NCBI RefSeq assembly: GCF_000152625.1
Contig: NZ_CH724156.1
Span: 2,906,602-2,970,601 of the forward strand
Direction of reading: 5' to 3'
DNA: 64,000 bases
DNA from: Roseovarius nubinhibens ISM
GTDB lineage: Bacteria; Pseudomonadota; Alphaproteobacteria; Rhodobacterales; Rhodobacteraceae
Numbering within the stretch: the stretch's first letter is position 1; each line of letters opens with the position of its first letter. Below the pieces are notes generated by a model, which was not told where the DNA came from, did no database searches, and saw nothing but the letters and a program-made list of their open reading frames with translations. Both the position numbers and the translations under genes were made by a program. Below are positions 49,000 to 57,898 of the stretch, one piece after another.

Positions 49000-49042
49000 T
49001 CTGAAGTCTGGCCCTTAGGGGCCGGGACGCTCGAGACACTAG

Positions 49043-49076
49043 AACGGCGCGCCTTGAGGGGCGCGCCGTTTGTGTT
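49043..49076 (+). terminator. rho-independent terminator after nuoN
   Basis: AACGGCGCGCC (49043-49053) pairs perfectly with GGCGCGCCGTT (49060-49070) around a 6-base loop, followed by a T-rich TGTGTTTG. It closes the nuo operon. Confidence 0.8.
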
Positions 49077-49130
49077 TGTGGCTGGTGGTCGGTGGTTTTG
49101 GCCATGGGCCGCGCGTGGGGCAGGCCCATG

Positions 49131-49161
49131 GTTTTGGGGTATTTGAAACCAGAAAGAGGGG
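49131..49161 (+). repeat. short recurring intergenic motif (TTTTGGGGTATTTG type), copy 1
   Basis: GTTTTGGGGTATTTGAAACC followed by AGAAAGAGG. The same element occurs on the minus strand at 53285-53312 with one gap and two substitutions. A shorter core (TTTTTTGGGTATTTGCC) occurs on the minus strand at 15739-15755. All copies are intergenic. Nature unknown. Confidence 0.6.
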
Positions 49162-49193
49162 CTGCTGTGCCCGAGTGATGCGGTGCTGCGGGC

Positions 49194-51743
49194 TTAGCCG
49201 CGGGGCATGGTCAGCACGACATTCTTGCCGCGTTTGACGTAGCGCAATTCGCTGCTGCCGATGGCCGAGACCGAGCCGCCGTCGAGCCTGTCGCCGACCT
49301 TGACCTTCTTGTAGCGGCCATTGGAGAGCCGGACGAGGGCGCGGCGGCTGTTGGCCGAGCCATAGACGCCGATGAGATTGACCTTGCGCAGGTTGATCAC
49401 ATTCTGTTCGGTCGCCTGCTTCGAGACAGAAGCCGCCGAAGGGCGCGAGGGCGCGAGGCTCTGTGCGGCGGGGACCGGCGTGCTGGCGGCCACTTTACGG
49501 GCGCGCTCGACCTTGTCGGCAAAGCCGCGCGGGCGCGGTTTGGGTTGCGGCGAGATCTGCACCGCTTGACGGGTGGGCGAGACGAAGGCGCCGCGCGCCG
49601 GGTCGGTGGCGGCAACATTCGCGGTCGAGGCGGCGGCCACGGCTGCGGTGATCGCGGCCGTATCGACGGCGGGGGTCGCAGGCTCGGCCGCGGGCTCGGG
49701 TTCCGGCTCTTGCGCGGCGGCGGCTTGCACCACGCTTTGCGGGCGCAGGCGCGGGCGATTTTGGGCCAGTTCGGAATTTGCGGCGGGTGTTTCCACCTCC
49801 GTAGTAAGATCTTCGGGGCGGAGTTTTGGGGCGACCTCGGCCAGGCTGCCAAGGGCGGCCGTGTCACTGGTGGCCTCTATCGTCTCGGCCGTGGTGGCCT
49901 CGGCGCTTGCCGCGTCCGCCGGGCGGGCCATGTCGCGCGGCGGGGTGCGCTCGGGTCGGCCGGCGATGACGCGTACGCCTGTCTCCGAGCCTGTGTCGGT
50001 TGCCGCCACGGCGGGCCCTGTGCTGGGTTCTGTGCCGGGCCCAGTGCTGGGCACTGCGTCGAGCGAAATGGCGGGGGTCGCTACCGCGCCTGCCTCGGAC
50101 GGGGCCACATCGCCCAATGCGGCGAGGCGGAGCAGGGCGCTCGGCTCTGGGCGCGACAGCGGGAGATCGGCGCTTGTCAGGCCGAGGCTGCCGAGCGGGG
50201 TCGCGGCGGGCTCTTCCGGGGCGGCGGGGGCCATCTGCCAGATACCTGTCGCGGCATAACGGGCGCGCGCCTCATCGGCGGTGAGCGCCACGGGGACCAA
50301 AGGCGTGACCGGGCGGCTGGTGTCTTGCGAGCTATCGCTTTGCGGGTCCGGGCGCACCACTCGGGCGGGGGTGGCCTGCGTGCCGGTGGCGAGCGCTATG
50401 GGGTCCTCGGGGTCGGGCTGGCTGCTCAGCGCGACGGTCTCTGTGGGCTCAGCTTGCTTGTCTTTGAAAAGGCCCGCGAGCCCTTCGTCGAGGGTCGAGG
50501 CCCAGAGCGCCACGGCGACCAAGAAGACGATCAGCGCGGCGGTCAGAATTAGGCCGAGAAAGCGCGGCTTACCACCCACCTGCTGTTCGCGCGCGCCAAA
50601 GACGGTCAGGCGGTTCTTTTCCTCGTCGCGCGGCCTGGTCCCGGGTCTGGCGGGCTTGCGTGCCTGTGCGGTACTGTCTGCAGCGCTGTCCTTGGCGGAT
50701 TTCGCCGGAGAGGCTTTGCGGCGGCGGGAAAAGAAGCTGCCGGATGATGTGGCCTCGGGCGTCGCCTCGGCGCGCGGAGAGGCGGCAGGGCGCGACGCGG
50801 CTGTGGCGGCGAGAGGGGCGGCGTTCGCAGCTTTGGGGGCGGCAGTGGCCAGCGGGCTGAGCCGCGACACACCTTCGAGGCGCGGCGCGTCGTCAGCGGC
50901 ATCGTCACCGCGCTTGGCGCGAATGCTGGTGAACCCGGCCTTGGCGGGGGGGGCGCTGTCATCGCTGCTTAGGCTCTGGGCCAGCGCATCGCGCATCTCG
51001 GTCGAGGGCGGGGTGTCTGGCTTTGGCGCAGGGGCTTTGGCAGGCGCGGGCGCGGTGAGATCGACCTCGGGCAGGGTGAGGGTGATATTGGGCGTGTCTG
51101 TATCCGGCGCCTGATCCGGCAGTGTTGGCTCTGCCGTGGTCTCGGGATCTGCAGGCGCGGGCGAGGCCTCGGCCGGAGCTTCGAGCGGCGCGCTCTGCAC
51201 CGGGATAACTTGGATGCGCGACATGTCGCGATCAACGGTTTCCCCCTCCGCCAGGTAGCGACCTGCCACCGAGGTGGTGCCAAAGAAAGGCTCGCCGGTG
51301 AAACATTCCTCGGCCGGGAGCGCCACGAAACTGACCGGGGCGAAGTCATGCTCGACGGCAAAGGCCTCGGCCTCGGCCAGGGTTTCACGCGCCACGGCGG
51401 CAATCTGCACCCGGTCGCCGGACACCGACCAATCATAGGCCAGATCGGAGAGCGCATAGGGCGTGGCCCCGTCAAGCGCCGCCGCCACGAACCCGGCGCG
51501 ATCCTCGGCCCAGCTCTCATCCGTCGGCAGATCGAGATATTTGATCTGACCATCTGGGATCACGAGCTTGGTGGTAAAGCCGGAGGGCGCGAATTTTTCC
51601 GCCTGGAGCCGCAGGTCGGCCAGCGCCTTGCTCAGGTCCGGCTGATCGAGATCGACCTCGCCCACCTGATGCCAACCCATATAGGCGCGGCGCAGAAGGC
51701 CGATCCCGTCGAACGAAAGAGAGAGGGCAAAATTCGGTTTCAT
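49194..51743 (-). CDS. large inner-membrane protein with GspL/PilM-like N-terminus and GspC/PilP-like C-terminus
   Basis: An 849-residue protein of three parts. Residues 1-~165 form an alpha/beta domain with LVIPDGQIKYLDLP and ATPYALSDLAYDWSVSGDRV, reminiscent of the GspL/PilM cytoplasmic fold. A long Ala/Pro/Thr/Glu-rich linker is interrupted by one membrane helix at ~394-416 (GLILTAALIVFLVAVALWAS). The C-terminal ~70 residues, INLRKVNLIGVYGSANSRRA and YKKVKVGDRLDGG, look like a GspC/PilP domain. Similar proteins in relatives are sometimes labelled translation initiation factor 2, which the sequence does not support. No other secretion or pilus genes are nearby. Confidence 0.75.
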   Translation of the reverse strand: MKPNFALSLSFDGIGLLRRAYMGWHQVGEVDLDQPDLSKALADLRLQAEKFAPSGFTTKLVIPDGQIKYLDLPTDESWAEDRAGFVAAALDGATPYALSDLAYDWSVSGDRVQIAAVARETLAEAEAFAVEHDFAPVSFVALPAEECFTGEPFFGTTSVAGRYLAEGETVDRDMSRIQVIPVQSAPLEAPAEASPAPADPETTAEPTLPDQAPDTDTPNITLTLPEVDLTAPAPAKAPAPKPDTPPSTEMRDALAQSLSSDDSAPPAKAGFTSIRAKRGDDAADDAPRLEGVSRLSPLATAAPKAANAAPLAATAASRPAASPRAEATPEATSSGSFFSRRRKASPAKSAKDSAADSTAQARKPARPGTRPRDEEKNRLTVFGAREQQVGGKPRFLGLILTAALIVFLVAVALWASTLDEGLAGLFKDKQAEPTETVALSSQPDPEDPIALATGTQATPARVVRPDPQSDSSQDTSRPVTPLVPVALTADEARARYAATGIWQMAPAAPEEPAATPLGSLGLTSADLPLSRPEPSALLRLAALGDVAPSEAGAVATPAISLDAVPSTGPGTEPSTGPAVAATDTGSETGVRVIAGRPERTPPRDMARPADAASAEATTAETIEATSDTAALGSLAEVAPKLRPEDLTTEVETPAANSELAQNRPRLRPQSVVQAAAAQEPEPEPAAEPATPAVDTAAITAAVAAASTANVAATDPARGAFVSPTRQAVQISPQPKPRPRGFADKVERARKVAASTPVPAAQSLAPSRPSAASVSKQATEQNVINLRKVNLIGVYGSANSRRALVRLSNGRYKKVKVGDRLDGGSVSAIGSSELRYVKRGKNVVLTMPRG

Positions 51744-51831
51744 CGGCTCAAATTTATCACTGGCTCATACTCGGCGCGAGTCATCATGACAGGCGGGCGC
51801 AGGAGGAGGCGGTTTCCTGCTGGAACAGGGG

Positions 51832-51859
51832 GGATGGCCGATCCGCGAACCGGCCATCC
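51832..51859 (-). terminator. stem-loop downstream of metY
   Basis: GGATGGCCG (51832-51840) and CGGCCATCC (51851-51859) form a perfect 9-base stem with a 10-base loop, 17 bases beyond the metY stop on the minus strand. A pyrimidine-rich but not U-only tract follows (CCCCTGTTCC). Probable terminator. Confidence 0.5.
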
Positions 51860-51876
51860 AGAGGTGTCAGCTGCGC

Positions 51877-53169
51877 TCAGCCATGCGCCGCATTCAGCGC
51901 CTGATCGAGATCGGCCATGAGATCCTTGGCGTCTTCGATGCCGATCGAGATCCGCACCACATTGGGCGCGGCACCGGCGGCTTTTTGCTGCTCTTCCGAG
52001 AGCTGGCGGTGGGTGGTCGAGGCGGAATGGATCACCAGGCTGCGCGTGTCGCCGAGATTGGCCACATGGCTAAAGAGCTCGAGACTGTCGACGAATTTGA
52101 CGCACGCGTCATAGCCGCCCTTGAGCGCCACGGTGAAGAGCCCGCCAGCGCCTTTGGGGCAGATCCGCGCCACCCGGTCATGATAGGGCGACGAGGCGAG
52201 ACCGGCATAGGTCACAGCCTCGACATGGGGGTGGTTTTCGAGCCATTCGGCGATCTTCTGGGCGTTGTCCACATGACGCTCCATGCGCAGCGACAGTGTC
52301 TCGATCCCCATCAGCGTGTAATGCGCCGCCTGCGGGTTGAGCGTCATGCCGAGATCACGCAGCCCGATGGCGATGCCATGGAAGGTAAAGGCCAGCGGGC
52401 CAAAGGTCTCGTGGAACTTGAGCCCGTGATAGGCCTCTTCCGGGGCGCTGAGCGACGGGAACTTGTCCGAGGCGGACCAGTCGAACTTGCCCGAATCCAC
52501 CACAACGCCGCCGGTCACGGTGCCATTGCCGGTGAGGTATTTGGTCATCGAATGCACCACCAGCGTCGCGCCATGTTCGATGGGACGGCAGAGATAGGGC
52601 GTGGCCGATGTGTTGTCGACGATGAGCGGCAGGCCCGCCGCATCGGCGATCTTGGCCAGCGCGTCGATATCACTGACATAGCCGCCGGGGTTGGCGATGG
52701 ATTCGCAGAACACGGCGCGGGTGTCGTCATCGATGGCCGCCTCCACCGCCGCGAGATCATCGGTGTCGACGAATTTCGCGGACCAGCCGAACCGCTTGAT
52801 CGTCTGGCTGAATTGGGTGATCGAGCCGCCATAGAGCCGGGTCGAGACTACCACATTGCGCCCCGGCGCCATGAGCGGAAAGAGCGCCATGATCTGCGCC
52901 GCATGGCCCGAAGAACAGCACACCGCGCCGACCCCGCCCTCGAGCGTGGCAATACGTTCCTGCAGCACGGCCACCGTCGGGTTGGTCAGCCGCGAGTAGA
53001 TGTAGCCCACCTCTTGCAGATTAAAGAGCGCGGCGGCGTGTTCGGCGTCGCGAAACACATAGGCCGTGGTCTGATAGATCGGGGTCTGACGGGCACCGGT
53101 CGCCGGATCGGGGCGGGCGCCTGCGTGGATCTGCAGCGTGTCGAAGCCATAGCTGGGGGCGTCGGTCAT
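51877..53169 (-). CDS. metY: O-acetylhomoserine aminocarboxypropyltransferase/sulfhydrylase
   Basis: A 430-residue Cys/Met-metabolism PLP enzyme. PLP Lys210 lies in VVHSMTKYLTGNG; YSRLTNPTVAVLQERIATLE and the PLP-ring Asp in LPLIVDNTSATPYL are typical. Length and SITQFSQTIKRFGW match O-acetylhomoserine sulfhydrylase, which makes homocysteine from O-acetylhomoserine and sulfide. GAGGAGG supplies the ribosome-binding site. The 174-base leader was examined for a SAM-II riboswitch without a convincing fit. Confidence 0.92.
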   Translation of the reverse strand: MTDAPSYGFDTLQIHAGARPDPATGARQTPIYQTTAYVFRDAEHAAALFNLQEVGYIYSRLTNPTVAVLQERIATLEGGVGAVCCSSGHAAQIMALFPLMAPGRNVVVSTRLYGGSITQFSQTIKRFGWSAKFVDTDDLAAVEAAIDDDTRAVFCESIANPGGYVSDIDALAKIADAAGLPLIVDNTSATPYLCRPIEHGATLVVHSMTKYLTGNGTVTGGVVVDSGKFDWSASDKFPSLSAPEEAYHGLKFHETFGPLAFTFHGIAIGLRDLGMTLNPQAAHYTLMGIETLSLRMERHVDNAQKIAEWLENHPHVEAVTYAGLASSPYHDRVARICPKGAGGLFTVALKGGYDACVKFVDSLELFSHVANLGDTRSLVIHSASTTHRQLSEEQQKAAGAAPNVVRISIGIEDAKDLMADLDQALNAAHG

Positions 53170-53284
53170 AGGGATATCCTCCTCGGTTGGTTGCGAGAAT
53201 TGTTAGGGGATCGGCGGGCGGGTCACAATCTTTATCGGCCCCTCAATCGGCACTCTCGCGGTGTCAAATCTGACGAAGACCTTG

Positions 53285-53312
53285 CCTCTTTCTGGGTCCA
53301 AATACCCAAAAC
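53285..53312 (-). repeat. short recurring intergenic motif, copy 2
   Basis: On the minus strand this reads GTTTTGGGTATTTGGACCC then AGAAAGAGG, upstream of metY. It matches 49131-49159 except for one base gap and two substitutions. Function unknown. Confidence 0.6.
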
Positions 53313-53343
53313 CCACGGCCCGGTCCCGGCGGATCATTGGCGT

Positions 53344-54351
53344 TCAGCGCATCCAGAAGCCTTCGCGCTTGATCTTGTTGCGGATCGCCTGTTCGCGGCG
53401 GGGCAGGTCGTTTTGATCAAAGAGCGCGCGCACCTTCTGACCGCGGCCCTGATAGACCATGCGCTTGATCGGGTCATAGCTCTTGGCGACCTTCTTGACC
53501 CGGTTGGGGGCAAGGGCCGCCTCGATCTCGGCCACAACGGCATCGGATTCGCGCGCATAGAGCAGCGGCAGGATGCGGTAGTGACAAGAGACCTCGCCAT
53601 CGAGAAGCCCGCCGGGCAGGGCCTCGCGGCCGCCGCCGAGACTGTGGATCACGAGCGGCAGCGCCACCTGATCGAGCCAGGGGTCGAGCTCCTGACAGAT
53701 CAGCTCTTCGGGGGCGTCGTCGCGGATATGCACGGCGTAGTCGAGAAAACGCTGCCCAAAGACACGCGGGCATTTGTAGAAAAAATAACCCGCGTTGAAA
53801 TAGAGATAGCGCTTCCAGTATTCATCGGGCTGGCTCAGATCGAGGGAGCTGGCGAAATCGAGGCCGAACTTGTCATAGAGCGATTTCCACGTGGCGGCAT
53901 AGCCCGGACCGTAGAGCTCGATCTGCGGCCAGGTGCCTTCGCGGCGCAGCGAGGCGGTGGGGCGGTCGAAATCAAACGGCACCCTCGACAGATCGCCGGT
54001 GATGAGCGTGTCCGTGTCGAAGAAGACAAACGGCTCGCCCTCGGGCAGGGCAAAGAGCGCCTCGATCTTGTTGCCATAGGGATAGCTCTGCCCGAAATGC
54101 AGGCTCTCGAAGGGCAGGATCTCGGCACCCAGATCCTGCAAGAGCTCGCGGGTCTCGTCGTGTTTGATGCGCGGATCGGAAGTGCCCCAGGCGGGTCCGG
54201 GCTGCGGTTCGGCCACGAAAAGCCGGCCTTGGAAATCGGGATTGTTGCGGCGGAATGAGCTGCAGAAAATCACCGCCTCATATTGAAGACGGCCGCCCTG
54301 ACCAATGATCATCACGTTATAGGGTGAAGAAGGGGTCACCTTGCGCGCCAT
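53344..54351 (-). CDS. glycosyltransferase-like protein (GT-A type, DxD motif)
   Basis: A 335-residue cytoplasmic protein. It opens YNVMIIGQGGRLQYEAVIF, a nucleotide-binding-like first strand, and carries FVFFDTDTLITGDL, a DxD-type metal/sugar-nucleotide motif as in GT-A glycosyltransferases. Later YLYFNAGYFFYKCPRVFG and VIHSLGGG fit acceptor and product regions of GT8-like enzymes. The donor and acceptor are unknown, and no polysaccharide genes are adjacent. ATG 54351 (MARKVTPSS) begins the recognisable fold. It is divergent from the class IV aminotransferase. Confidence 0.7.
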   Translation of the reverse strand: MARKVTPSSPYNVMIIGQGGRLQYEAVIFCSSFRRNNPDFQGRLFVAEPQPGPAWGTSDPRIKHDETRELLQDLGAEILPFESLHFGQSYPYGNKIEALFALPEGEPFVFFDTDTLITGDLSRVPFDFDRPTASLRREGTWPQIELYGPGYAATWKSLYDKFGLDFASSLDLSQPDEYWKRYLYFNAGYFFYKCPRVFGQRFLDYAVHIRDDAPEELICQELDPWLDQVALPLVIHSLGGGREALPGGLLDGEVSCHYRILPLLYARESDAVVAEIEAALAPNRVKKVAKSYDPIKRMVYQGRGQKVRALFDQNDLPRREQAIRNKIKREGFWMR

Positions 54352-54509
54352 GCCTGTTCCGTTCACTCGATACTGCTCGGGCGTCACTATAGGCAGAAAA
54401 ATTCCATGGCAGAAGGGGGAGATGTGCCGATCTCGGGCCAAATCCTTGCGGGGCTTGCAGAATCGCGGCCCGCGCCGGACCATGCCCGCCTATCATCTGC
54501 GGAGCCATC

Positions 54510-55466
54510 ATGACCCAAGAGCCATCCCACGCCGATCACAGCACCCATGCCGCAGAAGAAGACGCGCGCAACGAGGCGATCAAGATCTACGTCAATGGCG
54601 AGATCGTCCCCAAAGCCGAGGCCAAGGTCTCGGTCTATGACAGCGGCTTCATGCTCGGCGATGGCATGTGGGAGGGGCTGCGGCTCTATGATGGCGAATG
54701 GGCGTTTTTCGACGAACATATGGACCGGCTGTTCAATTCGCTCAAATCGGTGTCGCTCGACAGCGGTCTGACCCCTGAGGGCGTGCGCGATATTCTCGAC
54801 CGGACGGCAGCGGCCAATGGCATCACCAGCGACGCGCATTGCCGTCTCATGATCACCCGGGGCCGCAAGGCCAAGCCCTTCCAGCATCCGCAGCTGTCGC
54901 GCTTTGGCCCGACCGTGGTGGCGATCATCGAACATTCGCGCCCCTCCGAGGCGGTGCAGGCCAAGGGCATCCGTCTCGCCACCGTGCCGCAGGTGCGCGG
55001 GTTGCCGATGAGCCAAGACGCGAAATACAACAGCCATTCCAAGCTCAACTGTGTGATCGCCTGCCTTCAGGCCGAACAGGCGGGGGCGGACGAGGGGCTG
55101 ATGCTCGACCCGAACGGCTTCGTGAACACCACCAATGCCTGCAATTTCTTCATCGTGCGGCGCGGCGAGGTTTGGACCTCGACCGGCGATTACTGCATGA
55201 ACGGGGTGACCCGGCAAAAGGTGATCGATCTTTGCATGGAAAATGGCATTCCGGTGCGCGAAAAGAACTATTCGCTCTACGAGGCCTATGGCGCGGATGA
55301 GGCGTTTCTCACCGGCACATTTGGGGCGCAGACCCCGGTGGCGGAGATCGACGGCAAGCGGATCGGTATTCATGAGGGGGCGGGGCCGATGACCCGGCGT
55401 ATTCGCGCGCTCTACAAGGAGCTGGTGGCCGAGGACGTGGCCAAGCAAAAGGCCGCGCGGGGGTGA
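54510..55466 (+). CDS. class IV aminotransferase (BCAT/D-amino acid transaminase type)
   Basis: A 318-residue fold type IV PLP enzyme. KVSVYDSGFMLGDGMWEGLR is the family N-terminal motif; the Schiff-base Lys is probably K172 (SQDAKYNSHS), with K178 less likely. EGLMLDPNGFVNTTNACNFF and FLTGTFGAQTPVAEID follow. Members include branched-chain aminotransferases, D-amino-acid and (R)-amine transaminases, and aminodeoxychorismate lyase; VTTAxN-type glycines are altered here, so the substrate is left open. The N-terminal ~20 residues are an extra His/Glu-rich extension. Confidence 0.85.
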   Translation: MTQEPSHADHSTHAAEEDARNEAIKIYVNGEIVPKAEAKVSVYDSGFMLGDGMWEGLRLYDGEWAFFDEHMDRLFNSLKSVSLDSGLTPEGVRDILDRTAAANGITSDAHCRLMITRGRKAKPFQHPQLSRFGPTVVAIIEHSRPSEAVQAKGIRLATVPQVRGLPMSQDAKYNSHSKLNCVIACLQAEQAGADEGLMLDPNGFVNTTNACNFFIVRRGEVWTSTGDYCMNGVTRQKVIDLCMENGIPVREKNYSLYEAYGADEAFLTGTFGAQTPVAEIDGKRIGIHEGAGPMTRRIRALYKELVAEDVAKQKAARG

Positions 55467-55498
55467 TGCGCGGCCTATCTAGGTTTTAAAACAGCCGA

Positions 55499-56242
55499 TT
55501 AGACCGTGTAGTTGAGGCCCAGACGCCCGCCGTCGACATAGATCGACTCGCCCGTGATATAGGCGGATTTCTTGGAACAGAGGAACGCCACCACATCGCC
55601 GATTTCGCGTGCCGTGCCGGGACGGCCGAGCGGGGTGCGCGACATCGCGACCTTATAGGCCTCGGGGTTGGCGTTGACGCCGGCCATCATCTCGGTGTCG
55701 ATCGAGCCGGGGCCGATGGCGTTGACGCGGATGTTGTGCTTGGCCAGCGCGATCGCCGCCACTTTGGTGAGCTGCATGACGCCGCCCTTGGAGGCGCAAT
55801 AGGCCGGGATCGCGGGGATCGCGAGCTGGGCGTTGATCGAGGACATGTTGACGATGGCGCCTTCGATGCCTTTGTCGACCATGGTGCGGCCGGCACGCTG
55901 CGTGGCGACGAAGACACCGCGCAGGTTGATGCCGAGCACCTTGTCGAAATCCTCGAGACTGTAGCTCAGGAAATCGCCGGGATTGGCGATGCCCGCGTTG
56001 TTGACCAGCGCCGCGACCGGGCCGATCTCGGCCTCGATCTTGTCGAACATGGCGTGGATGGCCTCCACGTCGCCCATGTCGCAGATGTGACCTGTCCCGC
56101 CGAGCGTCTTGGCCGCGTCATGGACGCTCTCCTTGATGTCGGCCAGCACGATGTAATAGCCGTCTTCGGCGAGGGCTTGGGCGCTGGCATAGCCGATGCC
56201 TTGGGCGCCGCCGGTGATCAGGGCAATGGGTTTGTCGCTCAT
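55499..56242 (-). CDS. SDR family NAD(P)-dependent oxidoreductase
   Basis: A 247-residue classical short-chain dehydrogenase. TGGAQGIG (10-17) binds the dinucleotide, NNAG is at 81-84, and the catalytic residues are Ser134/135, Tyr148 and Lys152 (AYCASKG). Acidic Asp35 after strand 2 (VLADI) suggests NAD+ preference. It is the last gene of the minus-strand operon FAD oxidase-hyuA-hyuB-SDR, nine bases after hyuB, so it probably acts on a product of the hydrolase (inference). Confidence 0.9.
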   Translation of the reverse strand: MSDKPIALITGGAQGIGYASAQALAEDGYYIVLADIKESVHDAAKTLGGTGHICDMGDVEAIHAMFDKIEAEIGPVAALVNNAGIANPGDFLSYSLEDFDKVLGINLRGVFVATQRAGRTMVDKGIEGAIVNMSSINAQLAIPAIPAYCASKGGVMQLTKVAAIALAKHNIRVNAIGPGSIDTEMMAGVNANPEAYKVAMSRTPLGRPGTAREIGDVVAFLCSKKSAYITGESIYVDGGRLGLNYTV

Positions 56243-56251
56243 GGTATATCC

Positions 56252-57898
56252 TCAGTCTTTCAGGTCATAAATCTCGCGGGCCTCGGTGGCGGTGATCTTG
56301 CCCGCCTCCAGATCCCGGCGTACCGCATCGCGGTCGCGCTGCACAGGGGGGCCATAGCCGCCGCCGCCCGGCAGGCTCAGCCGCAGGCGTTCGCCGTTGC
56401 GCACCTTCTGGCGGCCTTTGGAGCGCAGTTTCGTGCCATCGGCAAGCTCGACCCGGCCCGGCGCACCGGGCGCGCCGCCTTCGCGGCCTCGGGCCGGATG
56501 CTCGACCCGGTCGAACATGGCGTTGAACCAGAAATCATAGCCTTCGCGCGCTTCGATCTCGATCACCTGGCCGAGACCGCCGCGCTGCGCCCCGGCGCCG
56601 CCCGAGCCTTCGCGCAGATCCTTGCGCCAGACGATGATCGGCCCGACATGTTCGGTGGCCTCGACGCTCATCGTTGAGACGCCCGAAGGAAAGGCCGTGG
56701 CGGAAAGCCCGTCGACCTTGGGCCGCGCGCCGGTGCCGCCCGAATTGAACATCAGGATTTCGCGCGCGGGCAGGCCGCTTGCGGGATCGCTGGCGCGGGC
56801 GGCAATCTGAATGTTCCAAAGCGCCGAGGCGCCTTCGGCGGGTACCACGCCGGGCAGCGCATGATGCAGCGCGCCGAGCACCACATCGGGCACCAGATGG
56901 CCGAGCACATGGCGCACGGACACAGGCGCCGGGCGTTTCGCAGCAAGGATACAGCCCTCGGGCGCGGAAATCTCGAACGGTGCGAGAGAGCCCGCGTTAT
57001 TGGGCACTTCGGGCGCGATGGCGCATTTCAGCGCATAGCAGGCATAGGCGCGGGTATAGACCTCGGGCACGTTGACGCCAAAGGCGCTCATGCCGCTGGT
57101 GCCGGTGAAATCGGCGCTGATCCGGTCGCCCGAGACCGCCAGCGCCACCGCCATATGCACCGGCGCGTCATAGCCATCGACATCCATCGTATTGGCATAC
57201 TGCCCATCCGGCACCTTGGCGATGGCGGCATGGGTGGCGCGGCGGCTGGCCTCGATGATGTAATCGGCAAGCCCCGCCAGATCGGCGATGGAAAACTCAT
57301 CCATCATCGCCTGCAGCCTCCGGTCGCCCGCCTCGTTGCAGGCGGCGAGGGAATAGAGATCGCCCACCGTCTGATCCGGGGTGCGCACATTGGCGCGGAT
57401 CATCTGGATCAGCAGCGGCGAGACCTGACCGCGTTCGGCGAATTTGGTGATCGGGATCAGCAGGCCTTCTTCATAGACCTCGCCCGCATCGGGGCCAAAA
57501 CCGCGGCCGCCGATGTCCACCACATGGGCGGTGCAGGCGAAATAGCCGATATGCGTGCCTTGCCGGAACACCGGGGTGACCACGGTGATGTCATGCAAAT
57601 GGCCGGTGCCGAGCCACGGGTCATTGGTGAGGTACACATCCCCCTCAAAGGTGTTTTGCGGTCCGATCTCGGCGGCGAAATGCCCGACACTTTCGGCCAT
57701 GGCGTTGACATGGCCCGGGGTGCCGGTGACCGCCTGCGCCATCATCCGACCCTGCCGGTCAAAGAGCCCGGCCGAAAGATCGCCCGCCTCGCGCACCGAG
57801 GTGGAAAAGGCCGTGCGGATAAGCGTCGTCGCCTGTTCCTCGACCACGGCGATCAGCCGGTTCCACATGATCTGATAGTCGATGTCGGTGGGGCTCAT
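56252..57898 (-). CDS. hyuB: hydantoinase B/oxoprolinase family protein
   Basis: A 548-residue HyuB-family subunit. Typical are MWNRLIAVVEEQATTLIRTA near the N-terminus, GDVYLTNDPWLGTGHLHDIT, and the C-terminal RLSLPGGGGYGPPVQRDRDA. HyuA/HyuB pairs hydrolyse cyclic amides (5-oxoproline, hydantoins) using ATP, or act as acetophenone-carboxylase-like or acetone-carboxylase-like enzymes. ATG 57898 has AAAGGAG upstream and overlaps the hyuA stop (ATGA). Confidence 0.9.
   Translation of the reverse strand: MSPTDIDYQIMWNRLIAVVEEQATTLIRTAFSTSVREAGDLSAGLFDRQGRMMAQAVTGTPGHVNAMAESVGHFAAEIGPQNTFEGDVYLTNDPWLGTGHLHDITVVTPVFRQGTHIGYFACTAHVVDIGGRGFGPDAGEVYEEGLLIPITKFAERGQVSPLLIQMIRANVRTPDQTVGDLYSLAACNEAGDRRLQAMMDEFSIADLAGLADYIIEASRRATHAAIAKVPDGQYANTMDVDGYDAPVHMAVALAVSGDRISADFTGTSGMSAFGVNVPEVYTRAYACYALKCAIAPEVPNNAGSLAPFEISAPEGCILAAKRPAPVSVRHVLGHLVPDVVLGALHHALPGVVPAEGASALWNIQIAARASDPASGLPAREILMFNSGGTGARPKVDGLSATAFPSGVSTMSVEATEHVGPIIVWRKDLREGSGGAGAQRGGLGQVIEIEAREGYDFWFNAMFDRVEHPARGREGGAPGAPGRVELADGTKLRSKGRQKVRNGERLRLSLPGGGGYGPPVQRDRDAVRRDLEAGKITATEAREIYDLKD

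Noticed and set aside
49194-51743. Translation initiation factor IF-2
   Set aside because: No GTPase G-motifs are present; the Ala/Pro/Glu-rich linker probably causes this label in related genomes.
53170-53343. SAM-II riboswitch upstream of metY
   Set aside because: The leader contains GATTTGAC, like the first loop of SAM-II, and a GATAAA, but I could not find the required P1 pairing or the GCUAAA-type 3' element. A covariance-model search (RF00521) would decide.
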